The notes: generated by a model from the letters alone, not told the origin. DNA of 10,729 nt from an uncultured Ruminococcus sp. (GCA_947178195.1 CAMWXM010000085.1:1-10729), one strand, 5' to 3'. Shown: positions 1-7,449, numbered from the stretch's first letter. A program made the numbers and translations.

Positions 1-237
1 ATCCTTTTTGTGCATTTTCACTAATTCATTCTGAAAATGCTCATTTATAGTATAATAAATAATCACACCTTCTCCACCAACAGCACAGTATTTCTCATCG
101 GCTGAAATTAAAGCAACATCAGGATCACCATAGAATTCACCAATTAAAATTAATTGTGATGTTTCCTTTAACTTGAGAAATACTTTTTCATATTCATTTA
201 GTATAAGATAATTACGACTTTCTGCCATTTGTTTCAT
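1..237 (-). CDS. Putative immunity protein, 3' end outside window
   Basis: An open frame runs from an ATG at 237 to the window edge, giving the first 79 residues and no stop. The start is supported by GGAG seven bases upstream. The protein begins MKQMAESRNYLILNEYEKV and continues with alternating hydrophobic segments (LILIGEFYGDPDVALIS) and a glycine pair near residue 54. It is small, soluble and acidic, with no signal peptide or membrane segment. It lies about 100 bases downstream of a first small gene and a truncated toxin tail, all on the same strand, which is the usual layout of polymorphic-toxin immunity genes. I do not recognise a named family; the immunity role is inferred from position and style only. 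Confidence 0.6.
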   Translation of the reverse strand, partial: MKQMAESRNYLILNEYEKVFLKLKETSQLILIGEFYGDPDVALISADEKYCAVGGEGVIIYYTINEHFQNELVKMHKKD

Positions 238-288
238 ATCTATAACTCCAAGTATGTCATGTTTATTTCTTTTATGCAAATTCAAACC

Positions 289-324
289 AGTAAGCAACTA
301 TTAATCCTATAATTACTGCTTACT
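289..324. repeat. Inverted repeat between two putative immunity genes
   Basis: Perfect 8-base arms (AGTAAGCA at 289-296, TGCTTACT at 317-324) flank 20 AT-rich bases, with a short secondary ATTA/TAAT pairing inside. There is no T-run after the stem on either strand, so it does not look like an intrinsic terminator. It could be an attenuating mRNA hairpin, a protein-binding site or chance. Confidence 0.4.
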
Positions 325-338
325 ATTTATATCATAAT

Positions 339-629
339 TTAATTTATATTTATGTTATTCTCTACAGTAAACTGTTCACTCAATATATCAACAATTCTAT
401 TTACAATCATCATTATTTTTACCTTTTGTTCTTCCGACAGTTCAACAAAATCAAATTTCACTCCATCATCAACAAATGACTTATCATATATATTTTGAAG
501 TTCACAAAGCAGAGCATCTGCAACTTCATATTCATTGGTGCATTTGGGCAGATCGTTATCAATCATTTTATCATTTTCATATATCCAAACAGGATAACAT
601 TTATATTCCAGTTTAAGTTTTAAAATCAT
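339..629 (-). CDS. Small protein, candidate cognate immunity protein for the upstream toxin tail
   Basis: This 96-residue protein starts at ATG 629, behind AAGGAG at an 8-base spacing that lies just after the toxin stop at 650-652. It is acidic and probably soluble: MILKLKLEYKCYPVWIYEND at the N-terminus, then a predicted helical stretch (EYEVADALLCELQNIYDKS) and a second helix (SEEQKVKIMMIVNRIVDILS). There is no signal peptide, transmembrane segment or recognisable catalytic motif. In contact-dependent and other polymorphic toxin systems, the gene directly after the toxin C-terminus usually encodes its specific inhibitor, and the 20-base gap and shared strand fit that. I recognise no named family; the gene looks intact. 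The immunity assignment is contextual inference. Confidence 0.65.
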   Translation of the reverse strand: MILKLKLEYKCYPVWIYENDKMIDNDLPKCTNEYEVADALLCELQNIYDKSFVDDGVKFDFVELSEEQKVKIMMIVNRIVDILSEQFTVENNININ

Positions 630-649
630 AATTATTACTCCTTATCGTT

Positions 650-931
650 TTATCTTGGATTAGCACCGACTATAAAACCATTGTCTGCTATGGTTACTGC
701 AACTTTTCTTATTTCACCATTATATTCAAATGAATATATCGGTCTTCCTGGAGATCTTCCCTGAGTTCCAATTATTTTTCCATTTGTTACACCATTCATA
801 ACATAATCAGGTATTTGCTTTGGACTAATTCCTTGGTTTGCAAAATCTCCTGCATCACTGGAAAACAGTACATCGGCATTTGCATTTTCTTCGGGAATGG
901 CTGCTATTTCTCTGCTGATGGAGTTGTTCAA
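650..931 (-). pseudogene. Orphan C-terminal RNase-like toxin module (truncated polymorphic toxin tail)
   Basis: The open frame from TTG 931 to the stop at 650-652 gives 93 residues, but only about the last 67 look like protein sequence under selection. These run from GDFANQGISPKQIPDYVMNG through NGKIIGTQGRSPGRPIYSFE to VAVTIADNGFIVGANPR. This resembles the compact C-terminal nuclease tips of polymorphic toxins (DUF4258-like or BECR-fold RNases) that end in a basic, glycine-rich beta-sheet; the family name is from memory. The first 26 or so residues are antisense to the cystathionine synthase remnant, whose plus-strand frame begins at about 852, so the toxin ends abruptly near 849. There is no delivery domain and no good ribosome binding site (an in-frame TGA lies at 941-943). 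It is best read as a displaced toxin tip with its immunity genes behind it. Confidence 0.6.
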
Positions 932-1365
932 GCCTGGTGATCATATTATCGCAGATTCAGATTTGTATGGGGGAAGTATTCGTCTTTTCAGAAATGTGTG
1001 AAAAAAATGGTATTAAATTTTCAAATATTGACTGTTTCAGCGAAAATATAGAGAACTTCATAACGCCTTATACAAAAGCAATTTACATAGAAACTCCGAC
1101 TAATCCCATGATGAATGTAACGGCTATTTCGGCAGTGGATGAAATAGCCCAGAGACACGATTTAATTCTGATAGTAGATAATACATTTTTGTCGCCGTAT
1201 TTTCAGAATCCTCTTGATCTGGGATCAGATATCGTGGTACACAGTGGTACAAAATATCTCAGCGGTCATAATGATACGCTTGCAGGGTTTATGGTTACGA
1301 ACAGAACGGATATCAGCGAGAAATTTGCATTCTTGATAAAAACGACAGGAGCAAGTCTTGAGCCG
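852..1365 (+). pseudogene. Cystathionine gamma-synthase-like PLP enzyme remnant (internal fragment)
   Basis: Frame 852 reads ASLENSTSAFAFSSGMAAIS, then LLMELFKPGDHIIADSDLYG, the cofactor-phosphate region of Cys/Met-metabolism PLP enzymes (cystathionine gamma-synthase, O-acetylhomoserine sulfhydrylase, methionine gamma-lyase). It hits TGA at 999-1001. The next frame, from about 1000, continues with EKNGIKFSNID, YIETPTNPMM, IVDNTFLSPYFQNPL and HSGTKYLSGHND, where the lysine at 1252-1254 is the expected Schiff-base residue. Losing one TG unit from a GTGTGTG tract near 996-1000 would explain the shift. About 60 N-terminal residues are missing at the toxin junction. The C-terminal 150 or so are missing at 1365, where the text switches to another enzyme. 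The typical family length is 380-400 residues. It is certainly non-functional as it stands; the exact subfamily cannot be decided from a fragment. Confidence 0.85.
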
Positions 1366-1830
1366 TAAGTGATCGAGAATAATAGCAGAAAGGTTGTAAG
1401 CAACACGCTTTATCTCGGTAAAGATAATCGCTATCATATTGATTTTGAGGACTTTGAACAGAAAATAATTGATAAAAAATCAAGCTGTTTTTTCTATGTA
1501 ATCCACATAATCCTGTTGGAAGAGTGTGGACGGAATCAGAATTGATACAGCTTGGTGATATCTGTGTCAAGCATGGAGTTACTGTTGTAAGCGATGAGAT
1601 ACATCAGTACTTTGTATTTCATGTAAATCATCAGATTTTTGCAAACCTGAAAAAGGAGACTCCGAGTTTCGGAACCTGAAGATTTAATCGTTCATAAGGC
1701 AAAGCTGTGGTTGGACAGCGGAAAAATTTTCGGCAAATGCGGAGAGGGCTTTCAGCGTATCAATGCCGCTTGTCCGAGAAGTGTTTTGAAAGAAGCTTTG
1801 GATAGAATCAAAGCTGCACTTTATCCGTAA
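1366..1830 (+). pseudogene. patB: MalY/PatB-type cystathionine beta-lyase remnant
   Basis: This is a fold-type I PLP aminotransferase fragment in three pieces. Piece one, from 1369, reads VIENNSRKVVSNTLYLGKDN and RYHIDFEDFEQKIID. A missing A in the A-run at 1474-1479 then shifts the frame. Piece two, 1479-1676, reads KLFFLCNPHNPVGRVWTESE and VVSDEIHQYF, including the conserved NPHNP loop and the PLP-contacting Asp. It stops at TGA 1677-1679. Piece three, from 1678, is the C-terminus: EDLIVHKAKLWLDSGKIFG ending KEALDRIKAALYP. Between pieces two and three, roughly 150 residues with the catalytic Ser-x-Ser-Lys region are deleted. The N-terminal 120 or so residues are also absent. The stop overlaps the convergent hydrolase gene by 10 bases. 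MalY/PatB enzymes cleave cystathionine or cysteine, a natural partner of the upstream remnant. It is inactive. Confidence 0.85.
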
Positions 1831-2690
1831 TTTTTCGCAAAATTTTCTGCAATGGACAGCATTTTACCGGAAGTTTCGGGTATATCTCCGAGATAAGTAA
1901 TCATCAGTTTTTTCTGCGGATAGATCAGACATTTCTGTCCCCATTTTCCGCTGATACTGAAATGGTCGCCGTTTCTCCAAAAGAAATATCCGTAACCGCC
2001 GTCATGATTGTCAATTTGCAGTTTTGTGGCTTCTTCAGTCCAACGTTCTGATAGGATACGGTGATTGTTTAATACTCCTTTTTGCAAATAAAGCTGTCCT
2101 AAAAGACTGAGTTCATGAACGGTAAGATACATTCCCGTTGCACCATAAAAACGTCCCTGCGAGTCAAATTGAAATATGGGATTTTCAATGCCGAGAGGTT
2201 CAAGTAATCGGGGTTTCAGGTACTGAGGAAGATTACTGCCGACAGCGTTTTCGCAAGCAACTCCTACCAGATATGCGGAAACATTCGTATAGGAAAATAA
2301 TGTTTTGGAATAATCTGCATTTGTTTGGAGAACTGTTTCCAGCCAGTCGTCTCCGCTTGGGCGGAATGGATAACCGTTTACCGACATAGTAAGGAATCGT
2401 CTGACAGTCAGCTTGCAGAAAGCCTTTCTGAAATCGGCAGGCATATTTTGCAGATAACGTTGTTCCAGACACTCGTACAATGGTGCGTCAACAGAAAATT
2501 TGCCCTCGTCAACAGCAATTCCGACAGCAGTTGTGGTAAAAGATTTGGTTGCGGAATAAATCGGGTAACGGATATCGTCCCTTTGCATATGACGGAAAAC
2601 AATATTGTGATTTTGAAAAATTTCAATACCGTATATATTGAGTTTATTCTTTTCAATTTCCTCAATAAGCTTAGAAAATATATCTGACAT
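1821..2690 (-). CDS. Serine hydrolase of the class C beta-lactamase / penicillin-binding superfamily
   Basis: This protein has 289 residues, starting at ATG 2690 behind a strong AGGAGG at a 6-base spacing; a longer open frame upstream (to 2828) overlaps the divergent ligase and is not used. The nucleophile motif is SATK (Ser46, Lys49) in YPIYSATKSFTTTAVGIAVD. The second motif is Tyr134-Thr-Asn136 (FSYTN). The third-motif region is the GKWGQ stretch at 248-252, in place of the usual KTG or HxG. The family includes class C beta-lactamases, D-aminopeptidases and EstB-like esterases, so the substrate cannot be named. There is no signal peptide or anchor, arguing for a cytoplasmic esterase or peptidase over a secreted antibiotic-degrading enzyme. 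It ends head-to-head with the decayed lyase and has its own promoter at 2719-2747. Confidence 0.88.
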   Translation of the reverse strand: MSDIFSKLIEEIEKNKLNIYGIEIFQNHNIVFRHMQRDDIRYPIYSATKSFTTTAVGIAVDEGKFSVDAPLYECLEQRYLQNMPADFRKAFCKLTVRRFLTMSVNGYPFRPSGDDWLETVLQTNADYSKTLFSYTNVSAYLVGVACENAVGSNLPQYLKPRLLEPLGIENPIFQFDSQGRFYGATGMYLTVHELSLLGQLYLQKGVLNNHRILSERWTEEATKLQIDNHDGGYGYFFWRNGDHFSISGKWGQKCLIYPQKKLMITYLGDIPETSGKMLSIAENFAKNYG

Positions 2691-2718
2691 AAGATTCCTC
2701 CTGTTGTTTGTTATGCTG

Positions 2719-2747
2719 ATTATAACACAAAATTTCAGGATTTGCAA
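2719..2747 (-). promoter_or_regulatory. Sigma-70-type promoter for the serine hydrolase
   Basis: On the minus strand, TTGCAA (2742-2747) is followed by exactly 17 bases and then TATAAT (2719-2724). This lies 28 bases upstream of the hydrolase start at 2690, and the spacing and perfect -10 make it convincing. The same 82-base gap also serves the divergent ligase gene, for which I see no comparably good promoter. Confidence 0.75.
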
Positions 2748-2772
2748 CTCGAAAATTGTAGAGGTAATACTA

Positions 2773-3864
2773 ATGAAAAAATATATATTTGAAGGAAAAT
2801 TCGGATTGGAGCGTGAAACGCTCCGCATTGATAAAAACGGTCGCCTTGCACGGACGCTCCATCCGTTTGACGACGAAAATCTATCAAGAGATTTCTGTGA
2901 AAATCAGCTTGAAATCATTACACCTGTTTGCAGCGGCATTGCGGAGGTTATGAATAATCTTAAAGTTTTAGATTCAAAAGCAAGAACCATTCTTGATAAA
3001 AATGATGAGACATTGTGGCTTTACAGCAATCCGCCCCATATCGAAAGCGAGGCTGACATTCCGATAGCGCAGTACGGCGGTTTTCTCTCCGCAAAGCACG
3101 ATTATAGGATAAACCTTGCACGTCGTTATGGCAAGCGAATGATGCTGTATTCTGGTATACATTTTAATTTTTCGTTTTCGGACAAATATCTGGAAAGATT
3201 TGACGCAGATAAAAATACGCTGTATTTGCGTCTGATAAAGCAGGTGAGCCGTTACAGTTGGCTTCTTGTATTGTTGACAGCAGCCAGTCCGAGGTATGAT
3301 TTGTCGTTCGATGAGGACGGTGCAAATGGTACAGTATTCAGTGGATTTTCTTCAATGCGTAACAGCCAAAGAGGTTATTGGAATCAGTTTATTCCGCAGC
3401 TTGATTATTCTGATTTGTCAGCATATATCCGAAGTATTCAGAATTATATTAAAAAGGGAATTTTGTTTTCTGCCGGTGAACTGTATCTGCCTGTTCGCTT
3501 AAAGCCAAGAGGTGAAAATTCTCTGGAATCATTGCTCAGCAATGGGGTTGATCACATTGAACTGCGTATGTTTGATCTGAATCCGTTGGAGAAACTGGGT
3601 ATAGCTCAGAAAGACTTAGAATTTGCACACTTGTTTTTGATTTATCTGCTTAATCATGAGGACTTTGATCACACTCCAGAGCTTCAGAAAAAGGCGATTG
3701 AAAATCATCAGTCGGCAGCTTTGTATGATATTTCAGACGTCACTATCAACAATGTGCCTGTCAAAAAAGCTGCAAATGATATTCTTGATAAAATGGAGAA
3801 ATTTTTCCTGGATACTCCGGAAACTCTGAATATAATTACATATCAGCAAATTGAACGGTCATAG
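2773..3864 (+). CDS. gshA: Glutamate-cysteine ligase (gamma-glutamylcysteine synthetase), stand-alone
   Basis: The 363-residue protein starts at ATG 2773 with GAGGT seven bases upstream. It joins glutamate and cysteine with ATP to form gamma-glutamylcysteine, the first step of glutathione synthesis. Visible motifs are GKFGLERETLR (9-19, with acidic metal ligands), CENQLEIITPV (42-52), YGKRMMLYSGIHFNFS (119-134), MRNSQRGYWNQ (195-205), LYLPVRLKP (237-245) and GVDHIELRMFDLNPLEKLGI (258-277). These match the N-terminal ligase half of the bifunctional GshF of Firmicutes and the GshA family. There is no C-terminal ATP-grasp glutathione synthetase domain. The extreme C-terminus (TYQQIERS) looks shorter than in relatives, so a slightly clipped end is possible. 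A class II amidotransferase follows after 35 bases. With no synthetase in view, the product may be gamma-glutamylcysteine itself. Confidence 0.88.
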   Translation: MKKYIFEGKFGLERETLRIDKNGRLARTLHPFDDENLSRDFCENQLEIITPVCSGIAEVMNNLKVLDSKARTILDKNDETLWLYSNPPHIESEADIPIAQYGGFLSAKHDYRINLARRYGKRMMLYSGIHFNFSFSDKYLERFDADKNTLYLRLIKQVSRYSWLLVLLTAASPRYDLSFDEDGANGTVFSGFSSMRNSQRGYWNQFIPQLDYSDLSAYIRSIQNYIKKGILFSAGELYLPVRLKPRGENSLESLLSNGVDHIELRMFDLNPLEKLGIAQKDLEFAHLFLIYLLNHEDFDHTPELQKKAIENHQSAALYDISDVTINNVPVKKAANDILDKMEKFFLDTPETLNIITYQQIERS

Positions 3865-3899
3865 AATCTGTGAAAAAATCAAAGAGGGGAGTGAAATGT

Positions 3900-4573
3900 A
3901 TGTGTGAACTTCTTGTTTTTTCTTCATCTCGAGAAATTGATATACGTATGTATCTGAATGAGTTTTTCAGTCACGGTATACACCATCCGCACGTGCCCGG
4001 AATTATTGAAGAAACTTTACCACAAAAGAACACTCTTGCACACATTCGCTTAGCCATAGTGGGTTCAATTAAAACTGAAAACTGTCATCCTTACATTCAG
4101 ACAGATTACAGCGGTCGATGCTGGACGCTCATTCATAATGGTACAATTTATTCAGGCAAGCAATTGATGAAATATCTGCATACACAGGCAGGCGATACAG
4201 ATTCTGAGCGAATTTCCCTTGCATTACTAGACAAAATAAACGAAAAACAGCCGAAAACTGCAAAGCAAAGGTTTGATATTGTAGATGATTTTGTAGTTTC
4301 TCTCTCAAAACGCAACAAGCTGAATCTGATGATATATGACGGAGAATTGCTGTATGTACATCAAAATATGCTAGATAGCTGTATTATAAATCAGAAAATA
4401 ATGGCATTATTTTTTCAACTAAGCCGCTGGATAATGGAGATTGGAAGCCATATCCCATGACACAATTATGTGCGTTTCAGTCGGGGAAAAAAGTATTTGA
4501 TGGAACAAAGCATGAGCATATTTTTGTGCCTGCACTCGATTATATCACTGAAATGGATGCAATGAATATTTAG
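3900..4573 (+). pseudogene. Class II glutamine amidotransferase (YafJ/EgtC/Dug3-like), frameshifted
   Basis: It starts at ATG 3900, behind GAGGGGAG at 8 bases, so that Cys2 (MCEL) becomes the N-terminal nucleophile. Glutamine-site motifs are present: AHIR (47-50), LIHNGTI (77-83) and DTDSE (99-103). There are two lesions. After HGIHHPH (residue 31) the expected GWG motif and about 35 following residues are missing in frame. Near 4395-4398 one A is lost from an A-run: the first frame stops at 4460, while the next frame reads GIIFSTKPLDNGDWKPYPMT and then VPALDYITEMDAMNI, ending at TAG 4571-4573. Relatives of about 250-270 residues act as gamma-glutamyl amidohydrolases (EgtC in ergothioneine synthesis, yeast Dug3 in glutathione breakdown). 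A role on gamma-glutamyl thiols fits the neighbouring ligase but is inference. The product is probably dead unless the shift is a sequencing error. Confidence 0.8.
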
Positions 4574-4590
4574 AGAATCATAGTTTCCTT

Positions 4591-4625
4591 AGAGCCTGCT
4601 TCTATGTGAACGGGTTCTTTTTTTA
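4591..4625 (+). terminator. Intrinsic terminator of the ligase-amidotransferase unit
   Basis: AGAGCCTG (4591-4598) can pair with CGGGTTCT (4611-4618), with two G-T wobbles and a 12-base loop, followed by a run of T (4618-4624). It lies 18 bases after the amidotransferase stop and before a new promoter, so it separates two transcription units. Confidence 0.75.
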
Positions 4626-4677
4626 TAGAATTTACCTATTATCGCTGATAGAATAAACGTACGGTCAGTAGTGTAAA

Positions 4678-4703
4678 CCGAAAGTCATAAAATTGACTTT
4701 TGG
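4678..4703. repeat. Hairpin upstream of the acyl-transfer operon promoter
   Basis: CCGAAAGTCA (4678-4687) pairs with TGACTTTTGG (4694-4703) across a 6-base loop, ten pairs with one G-T. It sits 53 bases before the -35 box and lacks a T-run directly after the stem. The position suits a regulator-binding site for the fatty-acid operon, but no known operator is matched. The rest of the 4626-4755 gap shows nothing else I can name. Confidence 0.4.
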
Positions 4704-4755
4704 TATAAAAGTTTTGGCAACAGAGTTTATATTTAATACCCCTATTTATAAGCTA

Positions 4756-4784
4756 TTGACAAATATACAATAAAAAAGTATAAT
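4756..4784 (+). promoter_or_regulatory. Perfect-consensus sigma-70 promoter of the acyl-transfer operon
   Basis: TTGACA (4756-4761), a 17-base spacer and TATAAT (4779-4784) match the housekeeping consensus exactly. The start codon at 4848 implies a leader of about 55 bases. This predicts strong transcription unless repressed. Confidence 0.9.
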
Positions 4785-4847
4785 AAAAATGGAAAAATTT
4801 TAAGACTTGCTATTACAATGAAATGTAAAATGATAGGAGAAAAAATA

Positions 4848-7448
4848 ATGGAAACTGCTTATCACGAATATGTAAAACGAATAAACCAAATTACCAGCAG
4901 TTACAGCAATAAAAATGCCGTTACTTATATGAGAAATGACGGTTCATCGGATAAACTGACATTTAATGATATAGGCAGTTTTATACATGATTCTGTAGAT
5001 ACTTTTAAAAAAATAAATTTAGTATGCGGCGATAGAGCCGCTCTCATTTCCGTTCAATCACCGTGGGTCGTAATAATGAGCTTAGCATTAACATATTCAG
5101 GTATTACCATCATTCCTATTGATCCATCGCTCCCTAAAGAAGAAATAGAAAAGCTGCTTGAATTTTCTGATGTCAGGGCATTGTTTACAACTGCAAAATT
5201 ATATAATTGTTTCAGCAAAAAAATTATAGAGCATATTCCTTGTTTTAATCTGGATAACGGTCTTGCTGTAACTGCATTTTCGTCAGATCATGCAGATTGT
5301 TTTGGCTTACCTCCAACCTCCGATCCTGAAACTGATGTAATTGCAATAATATACTCATCTGGTACAACTGGTCAGATGAAAGGTGTTAAAGTTACACATA
5401 AATCAGTTCTAAAAGCAAGAACAGTTGTTGAGCGTCTGATGAGTTTACAGGACTATATGTCATATCTGCTTGTTTTACCCTTTAATCATATTGCAGGATT
5501 TACCAGTGCAATGACATTTTTTCTTACCGGCTGTGAAATCGGATTTATAGAAGATGTTGATTCCTCAAAGCTTCAGAACGGACTTCAAAAATTTCAACCT
5601 CACTGTTTCGTAATGGTTCCAAAAGTATATGAAGTTATGGAACAGAAAATCCGCACTGCAATTCGTGCAAAGGGAGCATTAATTTACCACCTTATAAATG
5701 TTCTTATGAAATTTTCCGGATATATCAGAAAGTATCTTGGCATTAATATTGGTAAAAAAATATTTAAAAGTATTACTAAAGAAGTTTTTGGCGAAAATAT
5801 ATTTGGACTTGGAACAGGCGCTTCTCCTTGTAAACCCGAAACAGCTGAATTCTTTTTGAACCTTGGCGTAGTATGGGCTAATTTTTATGCTACAACTGAA
5901 ACAAACGTCCCCATTGCCGCTACAGGAGTTTTTGATAAATATCCTGCCAATACTATTGGAAATATAAATCGTCATCCTGAAATTGAAATACAGATACGAA
6001 ATAAAGACAATAGTGGAACAGGCGAAATTATTGTTAAATCTGAGCTTATGATGAAGGGATATTTTAGGCGTCCTGACCTAACAGAAGAAGCTTTTGAAAA
6101 CGAATTCTTTAAAACAGGTGATTACGGCTATATTGATAAAAAAGGATATTTGCATATTACTGGAAGAATGAAAGAAAGCATCATTCTTGAAAATGGAAAA
6201 AAAGTTTCACCGTCAGATGTTGATGATTATTACTTAAACAGAATATCTGAATATGATATTGCAAGCAGGGGTATTGCCAATGAAAAGGAACAGTGTGATG
6301 AAATACATTTGTTTATTGCAGACAATAACTATACTGAAGCAAAACAAAAAGAAGTAATATCATTATTTGAACAGATATCTCGCAGCGCTCCTTCTATGTA
6401 CAAGCTGTCAGGGATTCATTTTGCCCAGTGTATTCCACGCACTTCTGTAGGTAAGGTCAAACGATTTTGTTTGGAAATTCAGGATGAGGTAATCAAACTA
6501 CCAAAGGAAAAAATGCCTGTTACTTCTGATGAGAGCCTGAGTATTTTTGACAGTGTATGTAACTGTATCATACGTTTGCAGGATTTGGATACTTCTTTTA
6601 AAATAGTTGATACTATGAGACTAAAAGAGGATATTGGTATGGACTCACTCAATATTTTTGAAATGTGTGTTGAACTTGATGAAAAATATAATACATCCAT
6701 AGAATCAATGCTGCATATTAATATTACAGTTGCAGAAATAATTAAAATCATTGAAGATAGAAATGAAAATGTTATCGCAGTAAATGATGCTTCCGATTAT
6801 CCTATCAAACGAACAGATAAAGATTATAAACTTTTTAATAGATTCATGAAAATATCAAGTATGATCTGGAAATTTGAAGTATTTGGCAAAGAAAATATTA
6901 GTCCTGACGAAAATTATATATTCTGTCCCAATCACGAAAGTCATTTCGATGGAATGTGGGTTATTGGAAATCTTGATAACAGAATCAGGCATTCTATATG
7001 CAGTATTGCAGCTGATTATCTTTTTGAAAAGAAGATGTATCGTCAAGGCGTCATATTTATGGGTGGTATACCTGTTCATAGAAGCGGAAATACAACCACT
7101 GCAATGAAACGTGCTTATGAATGCATTTCAAAAGAGGACTATAATTTGCTTATACATCCTGAAGGTACTCGTACACGTAATGGAATTCTTGGAGCATTTA
7201 AACAGGGTGCAGCAAAATTATCTATTGAATCTGGCGTGAAAATTATCCCGGTTTGTATAAATGGAGCATATGAAATTTTTCCTCCTCATAAAAATTTGCC
7301 TCATTTGTTTGACTGGAAACATTTTCGCAGGTATCCTCTGCAAATTAAATTTGGTAAACCAATTGCACCCAATTGTAAAACTGCTGAAGAAATAACGGAA
7401 GAAATCAGACAGCAGATTATAGACATGAAAAGTGAATGGAGAAAATAA
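4848..7448 (+). CDS. Trifunctional acyl-AMP ligase / acyl carrier protein / PlsC-type acyltransferase
   Basis: The 866-residue protein starts at ATG 4848, behind AGGAG at 8-9 bases; an upstream ATG at 4818 has no such site. Residues 1 to about 545 form an adenylating domain: YSSGTTGQMKGVKVTH (169-184), FYATTETN (346-353), FKTGDYGYIDKKGYLHITGR with Asp425, and PRTSVGKVKR with catalytic Lys536. Residues about 560-640 form an acyl carrier protein, with Ser600 in DIGMDSLNIFEM as the phosphopantetheine site. Residues about 660-866 form a glycerolipid acyltransferase: NHESHFD (His696, Asp701), GGIPVHRSG and HPEGTRTRNG (Glu772). Known chemistry of these families suggests that a fatty acid is activated as acyl-AMP, loaded onto the internal carrier, then passed to a lysolipid or glycerol-phosphate. 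E. coli Aas does related work but has the acyltransferase first and no carrier. There are no clear transmembrane helices; it is probably membrane-peripheral. The substrate is unknown. Confidence 0.9.
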   Translation: METAYHEYVKRINQITSSYSNKNAVTYMRNDGSSDKLTFNDIGSFIHDSVDTFKKINLVCGDRAALISVQSPWVVIMSLALTYSGITIIPIDPSLPKEEIEKLLEFSDVRALFTTAKLYNCFSKKIIEHIPCFNLDNGLAVTAFSSDHADCFGLPPTSDPETDVIAIIYSSGTTGQMKGVKVTHKSVLKARTVVERLMSLQDYMSYLLVLPFNHIAGFTSAMTFFLTGCEIGFIEDVDSSKLQNGLQKFQPHCFVMVPKVYEVMEQKIRTAIRAKGALIYHLINVLMKFSGYIRKYLGINIGKKIFKSITKEVFGENIFGLGTGASPCKPETAEFFLNLGVVWANFYATTETNVPIAATGVFDKYPANTIGNINRHPEIEIQIRNKDNSGTGEIIVKSELMMKGYFRRPDLTEEAFENEFFKTGDYGYIDKKGYLHITGRMKESIILENGKKVSPSDVDDYYLNRISEYDIASRGIANEKEQCDEIHLFIADNNYTEAKQKEVISLFEQISRSAPSMYKLSGIHFAQCIPRTSVGKVKRFCLEIQDEVIKLPKEKMPVTSDESLSIFDSVCNCIIRLQDLDTSFKIVDTMRLKEDIGMDSLNIFEMCVELDEKYNTSIESMLHINITVAEIIKIIEDRNENVIAVNDASDYPIKRTDKDYKLFNRFMKISSMIWKFEVFGKENISPDENYIFCPNHESHFDGMWVIGNLDNRIRHSICSIAADYLFEKKMYRQGVIFMGGIPVHRSGNTTTAMKRAYECISKEDYNLLIHPEGTRTRNGILGAFKQGAAKLSIESGVKIIPVCINGAYEIFPPHKNLPHLFDWKHFRRYPLQIKFGKPIAPNCKTAEEITEEIRQQIIDMKSEWRK

Positions 7449-7449
7449 A

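Noticed and set aside
850..931. The first 26 or so residues of the toxin-tail frame as genuine toxin sequence
   Set aside because: The complementary strand encodes conserved cystathionine synthase text over exactly this stretch, so the reading frame is open by chance.
937..1000. A true start of the synthase-like gene at ATG 937
   Set aside because: The protein similarity begins earlier, at 852, in another frame; the ATG at 937 lies in an out-of-frame stretch before the frameshift.
2638..2772. N-terminal extension of the glutamate-cysteine ligase
   Set aside because: The extension overlaps the divergent hydrolase gene and its promoter; ATG 2773 has a good ribosome binding site and gives the family N-terminus.
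4818..4847. Upstream start for the acyl-transfer enzyme
   Set aside because: No ribosome binding site precedes ATG 4818, while AGGAG precedes ATG 4848 at normal spacing.
5679..7107. Minus-strand and out-of-frame open frames inside the acyl-transfer gene
   Set aside because: They are shadows of a long gene with clear domain motifs and have no ribosome sites or recognisable protein features.
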